64,000 nt of DNA, from assembly GCA_964017125.1 (NCBI GenBank), contig CAXHKU010000956.1:27251-91250 (forward strand), in the 5' to 3' direction. A program made the position numbers and the translations under genes. This document shows, in pieces, positions 1 through 12,026 of the stretch. The notes under the pieces were generated by a model. That model was given only the letters and a program-made list of their open reading frames with translations. It ran no database searches and was not told the DNA's origin. Within the stretch, counting starts at the first letter, position 1. Each line of letters starts with the position of its first letter. This stretch comes from Flabesymbios commensalis. Lineage: Eukaryota; Annelida; Polychaeta; Terebellida; Flabelligeridae.

Positions 1-101
1 TCCACAGCTGCAGCAAAGTCCATCTCCATGCTGGGGCCTTCAATGGACAGTCTCACCAGAGCATCCAAGGAGTCGGGGCGGGGCGAGTACAATGCATGGG
101 C
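1..101 (-). CDS. Possible exon entering from the left edge, unknown protein
   Basis: Read on the - strand from 101 there is a good acceptor (TTATTTTGTATATAG). An open frame follows to the window edge, reading AHALYSPRPDSLDALV then RLSIEGPSMEMDFAAAV. The RLSIEGP stretch recalls the C-terminal dimerisation region of hAT-derived zinc-finger proteins, but this is a weak resemblance from memory. It could be the end of a host gene or of a domesticated or old hAT transposase. The rest lies outside the window. Confidence 0.3.
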
Positions 102-990
102 CTATATACAAAATAACAGCGGCCACTATGCACACACCAGCAGTGTGCATTGTTCCCAAATACACCGGCAATATACGTGCACACCAATCTTACAGTCACC
201 CTACTGCACAGCATGGTGGGCGCTAACCGCTAAACCAAAAACAGGGTGACAGGCGGCCTGAATATTGGTAAATCTACCAGCTGGATGGCAGCCAGGTGAG
301 ACCTATTACATGCTGGTCAGTATAAAATTTACCGGTTGGGCAACAGGCTGTGCCGGCACTGTGGGGAACCCTGAAGCAGCTGAATAAAACTACTGAGATG
401 TGCTATCTTTAGAGGGAGCGTAGGGCAGGCAAACAAAACTTCACCCAGGTTTTACCCTGGGCAGCCTTCCCCAGTTATCTCAATTCTTGGAGATTCCCAC
501 ATTGTTCTGTCCAAACTGCCTTAATGATGGCCTCCAGAACTTCCTCATAAGGCAGTAGACATGGTCTATCTTCATTTTTTGCATTTTTTTTCAAAAAATA
601 AAAATAAAAAAAAATGGCATCTGTGTAAAAGAAATGATCAGAAAGGACCGTGCAGCATGCCCGTTCCACTTACCTAAGTTACAAGCATTTGCTGCAACAA
701 TTATGGAATTAAAGCCGAGAGCTGGCACCATTTTTCGAAATTGCGAGAAATCTAATGATGGGAATCCCCGCAAAAGGTGATAAAAGTGGCATTCAAAACA
801 AATAATGTTTTAATTCTACAATGATGGTTTCATTTCTACCAGTAATAGTGAGCAAAAAGAACAAACAAACAGAGAGAAATATGTATTTTATTGCAGAAAA
901 AAACACAAAAAAAACAAAATGTACCTAGTGAAGACTAAAGTAAAAGAAAAAGTCAAATTAAATCTGTCACTTGTCAGTTTTCCCACTTTT
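102..990. other. Mostly non-coding stretch around the possible exons
   Basis: Apart from the candidate - strand exons I see only AT-rich sequence with A and T runs (for example around 590-613 and 898-917). No repeat family is recognised. Confidence 0.4.
568..775 (-). CDS. Possible - strand exon with a consensus splice donor
   Basis: On the - strand, 775 to 674 encodes RGFPSLDFSQFRKMVPALGF and continues NSIIVAANACNL, directly followed by a consensus donor (GTAAGT). The acceptor side is not clear. A second open stretch read from 568 to 483 gives RPCLLPYEEVLEAIIKAVWT and ends EQCGNLQELR before a stop; its acceptor context is A-rich and poor. I do not recognise the protein. It may belong to the same transcription unit as the open frame at the left edge. 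Confidence 0.22.
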
Positions 991-994
991 AGTA

Positions 995-2350
995 GTTTGG
1001 CAAGTTTTGCGTTGCATGTTTTGCTACTTTCTCTGACTATTATTATCTGATTGTCATGAAATTTGGCAACTATTATTTTCTAGTCTTCCAGCAATTACCC
1101 TGAAAATTTGAAGAAAAATATTATAATAATAGACTCTAGGCCTAGGGTATATAGTTTAAAAGTTATACCATTTGAGATGTAGTATATTGTGATTTATGAC
1201 GCTCACTCTATAAACCCATTGATTTCATCCAGCTTTAATCTCGAAATTCCACTACATGACGATGTCAAATGGTATAATTTTTGCAATACTCACTCAAATT
1301 TCACGAAACTATCAGGGTAGGGACAGGGATTTTTGCAAAGAGTGGGAATTGACTCACAATAAGATTAATGTCGAGAATGATTTTCGCTGATTTTTCAGTC
1401 GATTCTCAACCAATTGTCATGAAATTTTACAAGCACTATTACAAACACAGTCTACAGTCTGTTTCATCAGATCCTGGGAGTATGCCTAGCCTTTTTTCAA
1501 TTTGCTAGGTGGCTGTTTAAAATTTTGTAACAAAATTTTTCTCAGATTATTTTCCCATCGTCCCCCAATATTCTTGAAAATTTGGTAGAATTTTGTTGTG
1601 CATTAGGCCATCCTAAATAATGTGAAAATTTCCATGTGGTAGGTCGGAAAAAGTTTTGGACTGTCAGAAATTCCATGAGGTAAGTTTTATTTTAGACTGC
1701 CAAATATTCTATATTCCCGGGATTGCGTCAAAAGTTTATTTTATTTTTGTATTGATATAAATCATTTTGCTACGAATAATTCTTTTTCGTACAAGACGCG
1801 TTATTTTTTGACAAAAAATTGAGAAACAGATAACACAATCTTTGTTTTTGCCGGCATGGGCGGCCATTTTCTCATCGTAAACCAGGCTAGGCCTAGGATT
1901 CTGGAGACAGACATAAGAGACGCGTGAGCGAAAATTTGACCGCAATAAACACGTTGTATTTGAATCCAATTGAAACTTTTTTTTTTTTTTTACTACACAA
2001 AAGGCCATGCGCTATCTTTTACCGCTATTTTTACCTATGGATGCAGTCGGAAATCGGAAACAAACATATTTTTTAGGATGGCCTTATCGAAGTTAGACCA
2101 TTTGGGATGTAATCAATTAAAAAAAAATACAGCTCTCATTTCACCTTTACCATGAAACAAGAATTATATTACATGCCAAATAGTCTAACTTACAAAATTC
2201 CACCAAATTTTCAGTGATGTTGGGGGGAGATGAAAAAATGATCCACAAAAAATCTCACAGAAATATATTGAATAGCGACTGGTGGTCTTACCTGAAAATT
2301 TCACTGAAAAATATTGTATATGTAATTTTTAGACAAAGTTAGTCTATTTA
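995..2350. repeat. Old fold-back repeat cluster
   Basis: Several diverged copies of a palindromic family share two signatures. One is CAATTCTCAACCAATT followed by CATGAAATTTTAC; the other is AAATGGTATAA or AAATGGTCTAAC, read in both orientations. Arms near 1542-1600 and 2205-2247 are complementary and are separated by a nested element. The same family occurs at 4216-4408 and, best preserved, at 11609-12026. No coding capacity seen. Confidence 0.6.
1606..2083. mobile_element. 478-bp MITE with GGCCATCCTAAA ends, TTA-flanked
   Basis: Left end GGCCATCCTAAATAATGTG and right end CATATTTTTTAGGATGGCC are inverted copies, each bordered by TTA. It lies between the two arms of the older fold-back repeat. 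A three-base TTA duplication and GG-starting ends fit the PIF/Harbinger superfamily, which is inference. No transposase seen. Confidence 0.5.
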
Positions 2351-2355
2351 ACATG

Positions 2356-4215
2356 TACAGTAGTTATTCGTTATAACACGATCAGTGGGGTCCATAAGTA
2401 CGAATCGTGTTATAAGCCGATCGTGTAATACGAAATGGCCCGATTTTACTACTAGATACGATATGACTGGAGATACACGGGATGCGGTAATATAAATAAC
2501 TGACACGGGACACTATACTAGCTTGTAGCGTAACGTTGTTTCCAGGCCTTATTGACTGTACAAATATCGGAGTTTTAGACGTTAGAAGTTATATTAATTA
2601 TTATTTGTAAATAATAAAAATGTGAATTGGTTGAATGTGTCTAATATAAACAGTAGAAGTAAAATTAGTTGAATCAGGAATACAGGACTCGTGACCAGAG
2701 TGACGCTGTGTATACAAGTCCATGTCATGTACAGTGTTTATATCGTCATCGTTTTGAGAGTAGAGGTGTCAAAATCTCGTGAAATATCACTCTCAACGTG
2801 AGATCATACGAGACTGTCAATCATCCTGACACGGACCGGTGCGATTGGAGGCGGGTGTTGACCAATCAGCGTTTGAACACAACAAACACGCTGTCTTTGC
2901 ATTTTTTGTATCGTGCAATCAATTACTACAACACGAATATTATGTTTTTTCCAAATCGTGTAATAAAACAGCACATCACTGATGTTATATTATTCATAGG
3001 ATAACTACCAAGCCTGTAGGCTTGAAATGGTTTGACACGCTCACGTTTACTTGCGGCGTCGATCATCGCGTAACTGCCCGCAAATGAACCAGTGCTGATT
3101 TAATGCTGGGCTAGCGATGTGGTCAGGTGAGATGGGAGGGTGATATTGACCAAGCAGCGTTAAAACACGCTTGTCAATCAAACTTGTAGGTGAGCTATGC
3201 ATACTGACAGTGATTTATGACTGATCATATCGGCATAAAAATATATTTATGCAACTACATTAAGTCTAATATATTAACTTAATTTATAAATTATTTAACA
3301 AAATGGCTTGTTTATCCCGAACATAACACCTTGCAATACAAACGAGAACGCTGCTCGACATTGCACAATGTGAGTTGTGAAGAAGTGGCATTCATCAAAC
3401 GATCGGCGTGTCATCACCTCGGGCTACCTATTTTATTACGTGATTTAAAAATAACCATTTTTTTCGGTCGAACCTGCTAAATTAAGTTAATTTTATTTAA
3501 TAGCTAGGATTACTGACATCAAATCGTGCACGTCATATTCGTGTTATAATATTTTATAACACGATATAAAAAACACCATATTCATGTTATAATATTTTAT
3601 AACACGATATAAAACACATGATATAAAACACGATCATATTCGTGTTATGATATTTCATTACACGCGATTTTAAAAACTTGCAGAATCACCATATTCGTGT
3701 TATAATATTTTAATACAGATTAAAAAAACATGTAAAAACATTATTATTCGTGTTATAATATTTTTATTACACGATTTAAATAAACATGTTCTTTTGCTAA
3801 ACACGCCACATTCAGTTAATTTGATTAGGTAAATACATTTTCTGAGATCAAATCGTGCACGTCATATTCGTTTTATATTATCTATTACACGATTCGTGTC
3901 TGAATTGAATTTTGGCTCAAATACGAAATGAGATACTCTTGTTCTAAAAGGGTGGCGTTATGTGCTGTGCAATACCACTTGCCGGCGACTTTGTGTGAGG
4001 TCATGCGTGAAGGATTAGGCCTACCGCTACTGCACGATCAACATGTGACGTTGGCGGACAATTTCATGCTTAATTGGATGTTCAAATATTTAAACACCAC
4101 GATTTTTCCAGAAAAATGGTAAAAAAGATAGTGTACAATTTTGGGATCCATGGTTGCATCGTGTTATATCCGATTTGTGTATTAACGATTCGTGCTATAA
4201 GGGATAATTACTGTA
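2356..4215. mobile_element. Pogo/Tc1-like non-autonomous transposon with internal palindromes
   Basis: The ends are inverted: TACAGTAGTTATTCGTTATA on the left and the complement of TACAGTAATTATCCCTTATA on the right, with terminal TA. CAGTA ends with a TA target fit pogo/Tigger-type elements. Inside, at about 3530-3790 and 3850-3890, the end-like motif TTCGTGTTATAAT recurs with its complement ATAACACGAT, forming five or so short palindromes. Two diverged copies of a GACCAATCAGCGTTTGAACAC-like stretch lie at about 2860 and 3150. No convincing transposase ORF; the longest open frame (3928-4122) is not recognised. Confidence 0.6.
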
Positions 4216-4408
4216 GTAAATAAATAAAAATGTTGCCCTCTGTAAACCTATTAGCTTCTTCTCAGAATTTCATTACATGTTAAATGGTCTAACTTCCGAA
4301 AAACCTTCTAGAACTTCGCAAATATTCAGCGTCGTCACGCCCCTGACTAGACAATAGTGGGAGCAAAATTCCATGATAATTTGTTCAGAATTGACTGAGG
4401 AATCGGAG
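4216..4408. repeat. Half copy of the fold-back repeat
   Basis: Matches the right half of the 11609-12026 element (AAATGGTCTAACTTC, then AATTGACTGAG). It lies between the pogo-like element and the perfect inverted repeat. Confidence 0.55.
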
Positions 4409-4733
4409 AATGGTTACTATGCTATTTTCAGACTTGTACTAGTATAAAATGAATTAAATACTGAAAATTATATTAAGTGAAAGTAATATATACATGATAT
4501 ATGCTTCCTCTTCACGTCTTCCCAACTCTCCCAGTTAAATGTTGAATTGTCTACCGGTACATCTCTGAATACAAGAAAACTTTTAACATGCGGTCAAAAA
4601 GCACATGTGGACGGAGTTGGGAAGACGTGAAGAGGAAGCATATATCATGTATATATTACTTTCACTTAATATAATTTTCAGTATTTAATTCATTTTATAC
4701 TAGTACAAGTCTGAAAATAGCATAGTAACCATT
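4409..4733. repeat. Perfect 119-bp inverted repeat with 87-bp spacer
   Basis: 4409-4527 and 4615-4733 are exact reverse complements over all 119 bases on my base-by-base check. The arms are unlike the neighbouring families. The spacer shows no ORF. Perfect identity between old decayed repeats points to a recent origin or to gene conversion. A transcript would fold into a long double-stranded RNA. Confidence 0.9.
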
Positions 4734-5319
4734 ATAATATTATAACATATTTTTAGCTCCCGCCGTCACCGTAGGTGAGACGGGGGGAGCTATGGATTCT
4801 ACCTCCGTTTTTTTTTGCCTCTTCTTTTGCCTATAACTTTGTAAGAAAATAAGCTAGGATAACAATTTTTGGTATGTGGGTTACTTCCTGGTGGATAATG
4901 GACAGGTTAAAATATTTTTAATCTGAATTCAATACGCAAGGTCGCAGAGGAGAAAATGATGATGTTACGGCGTTGGGCCGTCCGTAAACAATTCGTTTCC
5001 GGAGCATATCTCTGAAAGTACTTGTCCGATTGTCTTCAAATTTTACACACAACACCCCTAGGGGGTCTAGTTGTGCCTTTTGGGGTATTTGAACTTTGAC
5101 CTACTTCTGGTTCAGAACTATGACCTATTTAGACGTTTTGACGCGCACTTCGTTTCCGGAGCAGATCTCGAAAAGTACTGGGCCGATGACAGTCATATTG
5201 CACATACATGTTCTCTAAGATCCCTAGTTGTGCCTTTTCAGGTTTTTGGACCTTGACCTTGAAGTTGACCCAGCACTTTGACCTAATTTATAACATCGGT
5301 AAATCCGACTGAAAGATTT

Positions 5320-6960
5320 TGCGGAATATCATGAAAACCGCTCAAGATAGCTACACTATTACTATAAAACAAATTGTGAGGTTTCAGGAGAGGATGCATC
5401 TTGAAAAATTTCAAGTCGATAAAATTAAAAATGGCCGCCTATCGGCCATTATTCACCTCGACAGGCCTGATATTGCGGAATATCATGAAAACCGCTCAAG
5501 ATAACTTCACCATTAATATCAAATAAATTGTAAGGTTTCAGGAGAGGATGCATCTTGAAAAATTTCAAGTTGATAAAATTCAAAATGGCCGCCTATCGGC
5601 CATTATTCACCTTGACAGGCCTGATATTGTGGAATATCATGAAAACTGCTCAAGATATCTACACCATTACTATAAAACAAATTGTGGGGTCTCAACTCAA
5701 CTCAACTCGTCCAAGTTCAAAATGGCCGCCAATCGGCCATTATTCACTTTCACATGGCCGTTATTTGGTAAACCGTGCTAGATGGCTAGACCATTACTAT
5801 AAAACAAAATGTGTGATTTCAGGAGAGGATGCATCTTGAAAAAATTGGACTCGATAAAATTTAAAATGGCCGCTTATCGGCCATTATTCACTTTCACATG
5901 GCCGTTATTTGGTCAACCGTGCTAGATGGCTAGACCATTACTATAAAACGAAATGTGAGATTTCAGATGAGGATGCATCTTGAAAAAATTTGACTTGATC
6001 AAATTTAAAATGGCCGCCTTTTTGGCCATTATTCATTTTCATATGGCTGATATTTGGTAAACCGTGCTAGATGGCTAGACCATAACCTGATTACTATAAA
6101 ACAAAGTGTGAGTTTTCGGGGGAGGATGCACCCTGAACATTTTTAACTTACGAATTCAAAATGGCTGACAATCAGCATTATTTACCTCGATAGGCCTGAT
6201 ATCAGGTAAACCGTGCTAGATAGCTAGACCATTACTATAAAACAAAATGTGACGTTTCGAGAGAGGATGCCTTTTAAAAACTTTCGACTCAATCGAATTC
6301 AAAATGGCCGCCTATCGGCCACTATTTACTTTCACATTGCTGATATTTGGTAAACCGCGTTAGATAGCTGGACCATTACTATAAAACAAAATGTGAGATT
6401 ACAAGAGAGGATGCATCTTGAAAAAAATTGACTCGATCAAATTCAAAATGGCCGCCTATCGGCCATTATTCACTTTCACATAGTGTTTTGGTAACCATAC
6501 TAGATGGCTAGACCATTACTATAAAACAAAATGTGAGATTTCAGGAGAGGATGCTTTTTGAAAAAAATTGACTTAATCAAATTCAAAATGGCCTCCTATC
6601 GGCCATTATTCACTTTCACATGGGCGATATTTGGTAAACCGTGCTAGATGGCTAGACCATAACTATAGAATGAAATGTGAGATTTCAGCTGAGGATGCAT
6701 CTTGAAAAATTCTGACTCGATCAAATTCAAAATGGCCCCCTATCGGCCATTATTTACTTTCACATGCCCAATATTTTGCAAACTGTGTTAGATGTTAGTC
6801 CATTACTATAAAACAAAATTTGAGGTTTCGGGGGAGGATGCACCCTAAGTTTTTAACTAATTTATATCGAATTCAAAATGACCGTAAATCAGCTATTAGT
6901 TACCTCGATTGGCCTGATATCGGTTAAACTGTGCCAGATAGGTAGACCATTACTGGGATA
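5320..6960. repeat. Tandem array, about 11 copies of a ~145-bp unit
   Basis: Each unit carries GACCATTACTATAAAACAAA, then GAGGATGCATCTTGAAAAA, then AAAATGGCCGCCTATCGGCC and TTTGGTAAACCGTGCTAGAT. Spacing is 127-155 bases. The palindromic GGCCGCCTATCGGCC core is kept in most copies. A single related unit sits at about 22500-22610. Confidence 0.85.
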
Positions 6961-7077
6961 CTGATTAGGATCATTAATTTCAATGGAGGTTTGCAATCTC
7001 TGACAGACTGTCTAGTTCTTATCTTACTCTTAGACTGGGCTTCTTAGACCTAGTTGTCTTGCGTCTTGATTTTTGAC

Positions 7078-7142
7078 CTAGCCTAGGACTACATTAATAA
7101 CCCTACACAAAATTGCTTAAATCAATAACCCTACACAAAATT
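7078..7142. repeat. 28-bp direct duplication
   Basis: AATAACCCTACACAAAATTG plus CTTAAATC occurs twice head to tail. Confidence 0.8.
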
Positions 7143-7189
7143 GCTTAAATCAAATTCTAATTCGGAGCGGGAGCTCCTTGACTTATGTA

Positions 7190-7612
7190 GTCTTGTTATA
7201 TATATATATAGGTATTTATTCTACTCTCGTGGAGGGGTACGGACAGTAGGGAATTGGGAGGGTCTACTAATTGTGAAATAGTTTGCATGTTGTAAGCCAA
7301 TCTCTGGTGTGGTATTCTCTCCGCGATAGTGGACTTTTTATCGTTATCAAAACTATCATTTTGTGATATTTCAATTTTTGTTTTGGTCATTTTGACCAAT
7401 TATTTTTATTTATTTATGACTAAATTATTTCTTGCCATCGCCATCATGGATCACTATCAAGGGAGCGTCGTATTCTCTCTAGGAAACTTTTCAGTGCTTT
7501 ATTCCCTGGTAGCCATGATTGGCGATCCATGATTTTATGTATTTGTACTATTGATCTATTGATGTTTCCATGTCAATAACTGAATAAATCTATCTATCTA
7601 TCTATCTATAGG
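7190..7612 (+). mobile_element. Probable retroposon 3' tail ending in (CTAT)n
   Basis: After a short TA run, a non-coding stretch ends in GAATAAATCTATCTATCTAT, that is, AATAAA followed at once by a tetranucleotide run. LINE/SINE 3' ends often look like this. No coding domain is readable, so the family is unknown. Confidence 0.4.
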
Positions 7613-7619
7613 CATAGCC

Positions 7620-9415
7620 TATGGTCAATACATTACATTACTGTAACTTTATCAAATACAAGCGAACGATTCCATGTTTGTTTGCGATAGCTAGCCCTGG
7701 AAGCAGGCTGCCTGGTCAGTCGCTCTGACCTTCCAAATTTATGCATTAATCAGGCCTACTGAGTGGCTGTTTTCGTTGTTGATGCTTTTGTGTCAACTTT
7801 CTCGAACAAAGTTTTTTTACTTCCCGAAAAAATAATCTCAATGCTAAAAAATTGGGATGATTCTCGTTGACAGTGGTAAAAAAGTCACCTACTAATAGAT
7901 GATTGTTAAACAAAATAACATGATGACTCAAAGAGCCATTCCAATGGGCGAAATATTGACCCAGCATTACACAGATATATGCGCAAGTGTGCACCTGCGC
8001 ACGTGCTATTGTTTACTTCGAACTCCGTCTGATTGTGGTGTACATGTTTTTGTGTGTATGGTTATTTTTATAACAACGTATTCCCAGCAAACACAAGTCG
8101 TTTACCCAATGCTGATTTGATCCAGAGTCGCAGGCGCCGGTCCAATATTAAAGCAGCACCAGGCCAATGTCTTATGTTTACCATGTTTACTGGGTTGTAT
8201 CGTCCTGCCATTGCCGCACAAGTTTTGACTTTGAAATTATAATCCAACAGTCGTCTAACTGGAATATCAGGTTTGGGGGGAACCCATTTCTGTACCATAA
8301 CCTGATAACCAGGTATTTAGTGTCGGAGGCTGAGTGTACATGGATGTCCTTTAGACAGTTCTAGACAGCAAACCCCTCAGGCCTGTAATGCCGACCAACA
8401 CTAGAGGAACAATTTTTCTGATCAGTTGAGATTATAAATTTAAAATGTTAATTTAGAATAATGTTACAGATCATAATTTTTTCTCTATTGAAGTTACGAT
8501 TACACTAATGAAAACGTCTGATTAGTATGACAAAGTAATCAATTGAACATTGTAATTTGTTAAATATGATTAACAACATTACACCAACATCGGTCCATGT
8601 CAAGTGTTATCTGGGATTACAGTTCCACAGAATTATCCTGTCTGGTTTAGATTGTCAAAGATCCATTACAAATTCTACAGAAATAAATATAAATAGTTAA
8701 TTGATAGCCATTTTTACTCAGTTTTTCTGATTACCTCTAGGGAACCTACATGATAGCCAGGAAATAAAACAGGGAGTCCGAGTCGGAGAGCAACTTACTC
8801 ATCAGTGGCGGATGGTCTCGTGGTCCTCCCCAGGATTTCTTTTGAAAATTAGTCTTGTTTTGGTAACATCTGGTGAGGCTGACTTCAGATGAAAAATTAG
8901 CTTTGCTTCCAGGGCTTTTGAGTGTATAAAAGATTCAGTGTTCAGCTATCATGTGCTCAGCATTCATGTAGCTTCTAAACGTCTAATTCTAAAGGTTCAT
9001 AACTTTTATTAAAACTGCAAAATAATAAATAATCTTTCAGTCCCCAAAGTTTTTACAATTATTTTGCCAAATTAGTTCAACAGCTATTAAATACAAATAT
9101 ACGAGCCTTTAGTGAATAATCTGATTAAGAGTATGAAAAGATTAATATCTGGTTGGCTTTGAAGATTTATGGTTGTCTCGGACACCTGGTCAACGGCACC
9201 CTGTTATGTATAGCTCCAGCTGAGGTCTGTATTCTGGGAGAGAGTGGCGGATTCTGGGAGTTGAAAGGTGTAATCCACGATATCCCGGTGTTAGATTTTG
9301 GGCACCAATATCTTTCTGGTTACCAGGGTATTTGTCTGGGAACAGGGACGGCTGAGATGTAGCTCTAAATAAACAAGGTAGGTCGCATTTGTAGATTTTA
9401 ATGAGCGCTATATGT
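7620..9415. other. Non-coding, AT-rich
   Basis: Apart from the hairpin MITE at 8083-8195 I see no gene, RNA gene or repeat. Open frames here are short and unrecognisable. Confidence 0.4.
8083..8195. mobile_element. CAGCAAAC hairpin MITE
   Basis: First of many copies of a ~110-bp palindromic family. Consensus ends are CCCAGCAAACAC and GTGTTTGCTGGG, then GTTGGTCCAACATT-type inner arms around a GTCnnnGAC-like centre. The copy at 35788-35897 shows that it inserts at TA (see there), so a Tc1/mariner-type parent is likely. This copy is diverged. Confidence 0.55.
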
Positions 9416-9537
9416 TTCGCAAACAGTCTTGTACATATGTTGACCAAATGTTGGTCCTCTGTCTTCGAAGCTGTACCAACATTGGGTGAACATAGCCTGG
9501 ACAGGGTTGATGTGTTGTGTTTGTTGGTTTGTCAGCA
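9416..9537. mobile_element. Diverged CAGCAAAC-family copy
   Basis: GTTGACCAAATGTTGGTCC faces GTACCAACATTGGGTGAAC, with TGTTTGTTGG at the right end. Confidence 0.45.
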
Positions 9538-11608
9538 CTTACAGTACATTCAGTAAATGTTGGTACTGACTGTGGCCAGTTGCAGTGTATCTTCATCATG
9601 TGTCAAACCCTGTGCTGTGTCATCTGACACAGACAGGTGACAACGCGATGCTGCAATGGCTGTACAAATATAATAGAGGCGAACGCGTCAACCAGTGAGA
9701 CCAGAAATGTGAATGGACGAGGACGACTTCAAACGACACGACTATCCAAAAGACACCGAGCGACTTCACTATTTTTCTGCTTATTATTACATGATGATGA
9801 CGACTTACCTCTGTTATAGCACTTGGTCTCCTGGCAGTTTTCTAAGGTTAGTACTGCACACTAGACATGCTACACATACTAAACCAAGACTGAAAAGCTG
9901 GACATAATCATGATCATGGCTGGATATATCATTGTATATCATATGCTGATGTCAAGTGATCCAGGCCTGTCTATTGCTTTCACAGTGTTTCATGCGGAGA
10001 ATAAAAGACTGCCAGGTGGACATTTTATGACAACATTATTTATTTATTATGCTTCTGCAGGAAACAGTACGTGTTTAATTTTAGGCTCTTTTTTAATGAA
10101 TTGATAAACATTGATATGGGGCCTACAATACATGTACATCCCATCACTGATGTGGTGCATGACTAACTTTACACTAGTGTGTATAAAATACAAAGTGATT
10201 GAGATTAGGATGACATTTAAAGGTGTTACCCTTCAAACCTCCATGGTGCATCATGGCATCTTTTTTGCATCCCTGATTGAATTTTCTATACCATAAGGGC
10301 TTTAGAACGAAAATTTTCATAAATGCAATTTTTTACTGCATATTACGTCCAATAACTGCAAACTTTTACTTGACATCACATGTGATTATCGGACCACTAA
10401 AACAAGCGATGACAATCTGAAACTTCTCAGATATTACTGAGCATGAGTGCAGGCCAATTTCTTTGTTTATCGGACCTTGCATTTATTAATAGGTTCAGAC
10501 GGACGTAAATTTTAATGACTGTGTTTTAACAATAATATATGGCATTCCAATATCATGAATATATAAACTTTTTTTTTTCAATTTGTCAACCAAGTGCTAT
10601 CATTCTTCTAATATTTATAAGGCGAGGATTTTGATAGGAATTCGCTACTTGCAGTGACTGAATAGTAGAGTCAAACTTGAGATGGTTGATAGAAAATGAC
10701 CACATTTATCATGCACCCGGTATAGCAATTAAGCTGTCATTGACAAAGTGTATTGATTTATATTTACTATCGGTATACTTTGTGTTATAATATACATTTT
10801 GCATTATTTTACAAAATACTCCTGAAACAAGAGTTGGACAATGTGAACCATGTTTAAAAAAAAGTGGACCAAATATACGATGCTAAGCTTGACGACCCCA
10901 GCCTTTACAGAAATAAAATGGAATACCAAGACCTGGATTGATGACCATGTTACAATGGCCTCCATTACATGCAGGGTGACGAAATTGGCTCCTGAGTAGG
11001 GGGGGGGGGGGCGGTGGCGAAAAAAGCGCAAGTCATGCTGCAGTTCAATAATCACCATGTAGCATACATCTAACTGGTGAATCGATCCATGTCCCTCTGT
11101 TAAATGTACATAATAGAGCCTTGACGCTTATCATTTATGTCTCCTTCAAAATAACCGTATTACCGTATGCAGTGCCGAGTGGTAATATGTTAGCTTTTTT
11201 ATTTTAAAGTCAAATATTATCCTTGCTCGTCGTGCGCTTCATTTTTGCTGTGTGGTCTCATAAAAATCCGTTTGTTGTACACCGTGTCATATGTTTGCAT
11301 AGCGGTGGTGCATAGTCATATAACTTCAGCACTTGACTTCTGAAGTATTCGATATTTTTCTTCTACCTCATTCTTAAGCTGCAATCGCTGAGGCAATTTC
11401 CAACTTCAGACGAAGGAAAATACTAGTTGTCCAAATAGTGATCTAAAATAATCATAAATGATGGACATAAATAAGGGGATCTTTCATTAATTGTAAACGT
11501 ATTTAATGTAGCCTTGGCTTTTAAAGGTTAAATTTAATATCCACTTGAATCTGTACACGATACACACCCCAAATATGAATCGACAATAATCTAGATTAAT
11601 TTGACGTA
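9538..11608. other. Non-coding stretch
   Basis: No gene recognised. Contains a G run at about 10999-11010 and scattered short open frames with no family resemblance. Confidence 0.4.
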
Positions 11609-12026
11609 TAACTATAGTCGGATTCATATTAACCGTGGTGAATGAATTTCGTCGATTTCTCAGTCAATTCTCAATCAATTTTCATGAAATTTTACACACA
11701 CTATTTTCCATTCATGTCGTGACTACCATAAAAGTTTCGCGAAGTTTTGATAAGTATTTAAGAAGTTAGACTATTTGATATGTAGTAAATAAATTCAAAT
11801 GTTGCCCCCTATAAACCCATTAGCTTCGTCTCAGGATTTTATTACATGTCAAATGGTCTAACTTCTAAGATACTTATCAAAACTTAGCGAATTTCCAGGG
11901 TAGTGACGACATGAATGGAAAATAGTGTGTGTAAAATTTCATTGGTTGAGAATTGACTGAGAAATCCGCAAAATTCAATAATCCTGGTTGATGAATTAAA
12001 TTTGAATGTGAATCTGACTATAGTAG
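11609..12026. mobile_element. Best copy of the fold-back family, ~415 bp
   Basis: The two halves are imperfect reverse complements: ACTATAGTCGGATTCATATT at the left faces AATCTGACTATAGT at the right. Inside, TTCATGAAATTTTACACACA faces its complement, as does GATAAGTATTTAAGAAGTTA. The central spacer (about 11780-11830) is short. No ORF. Confidence 0.7.

Larger units (their letters stand above)
4757..7175. mobile_element. Non-autonomous element with central ~145-bp tandem array
   Basis: Begins GCTCCCGCCG and ends CGGAGCGGGAGCTC, so the termini are roughly inverted. The left part (4757-5310) is a unique leader with two related blocks starting TTCGTTTCCGGAGCA. The centre is a tandem array (separate entry) and the tail is AT-rich. 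No ORF fits a transposase. The plan resembles central-array non-autonomous elements described in bivalves (pearl/Helitron-like types); that assignment is inference. Confidence 0.5.

Noticed and set aside
5319-5839. Similar short open frames (MHLEKFQVDKI...) repeated several times
   Set aside because: Produced by the ~145-bp tandem array.
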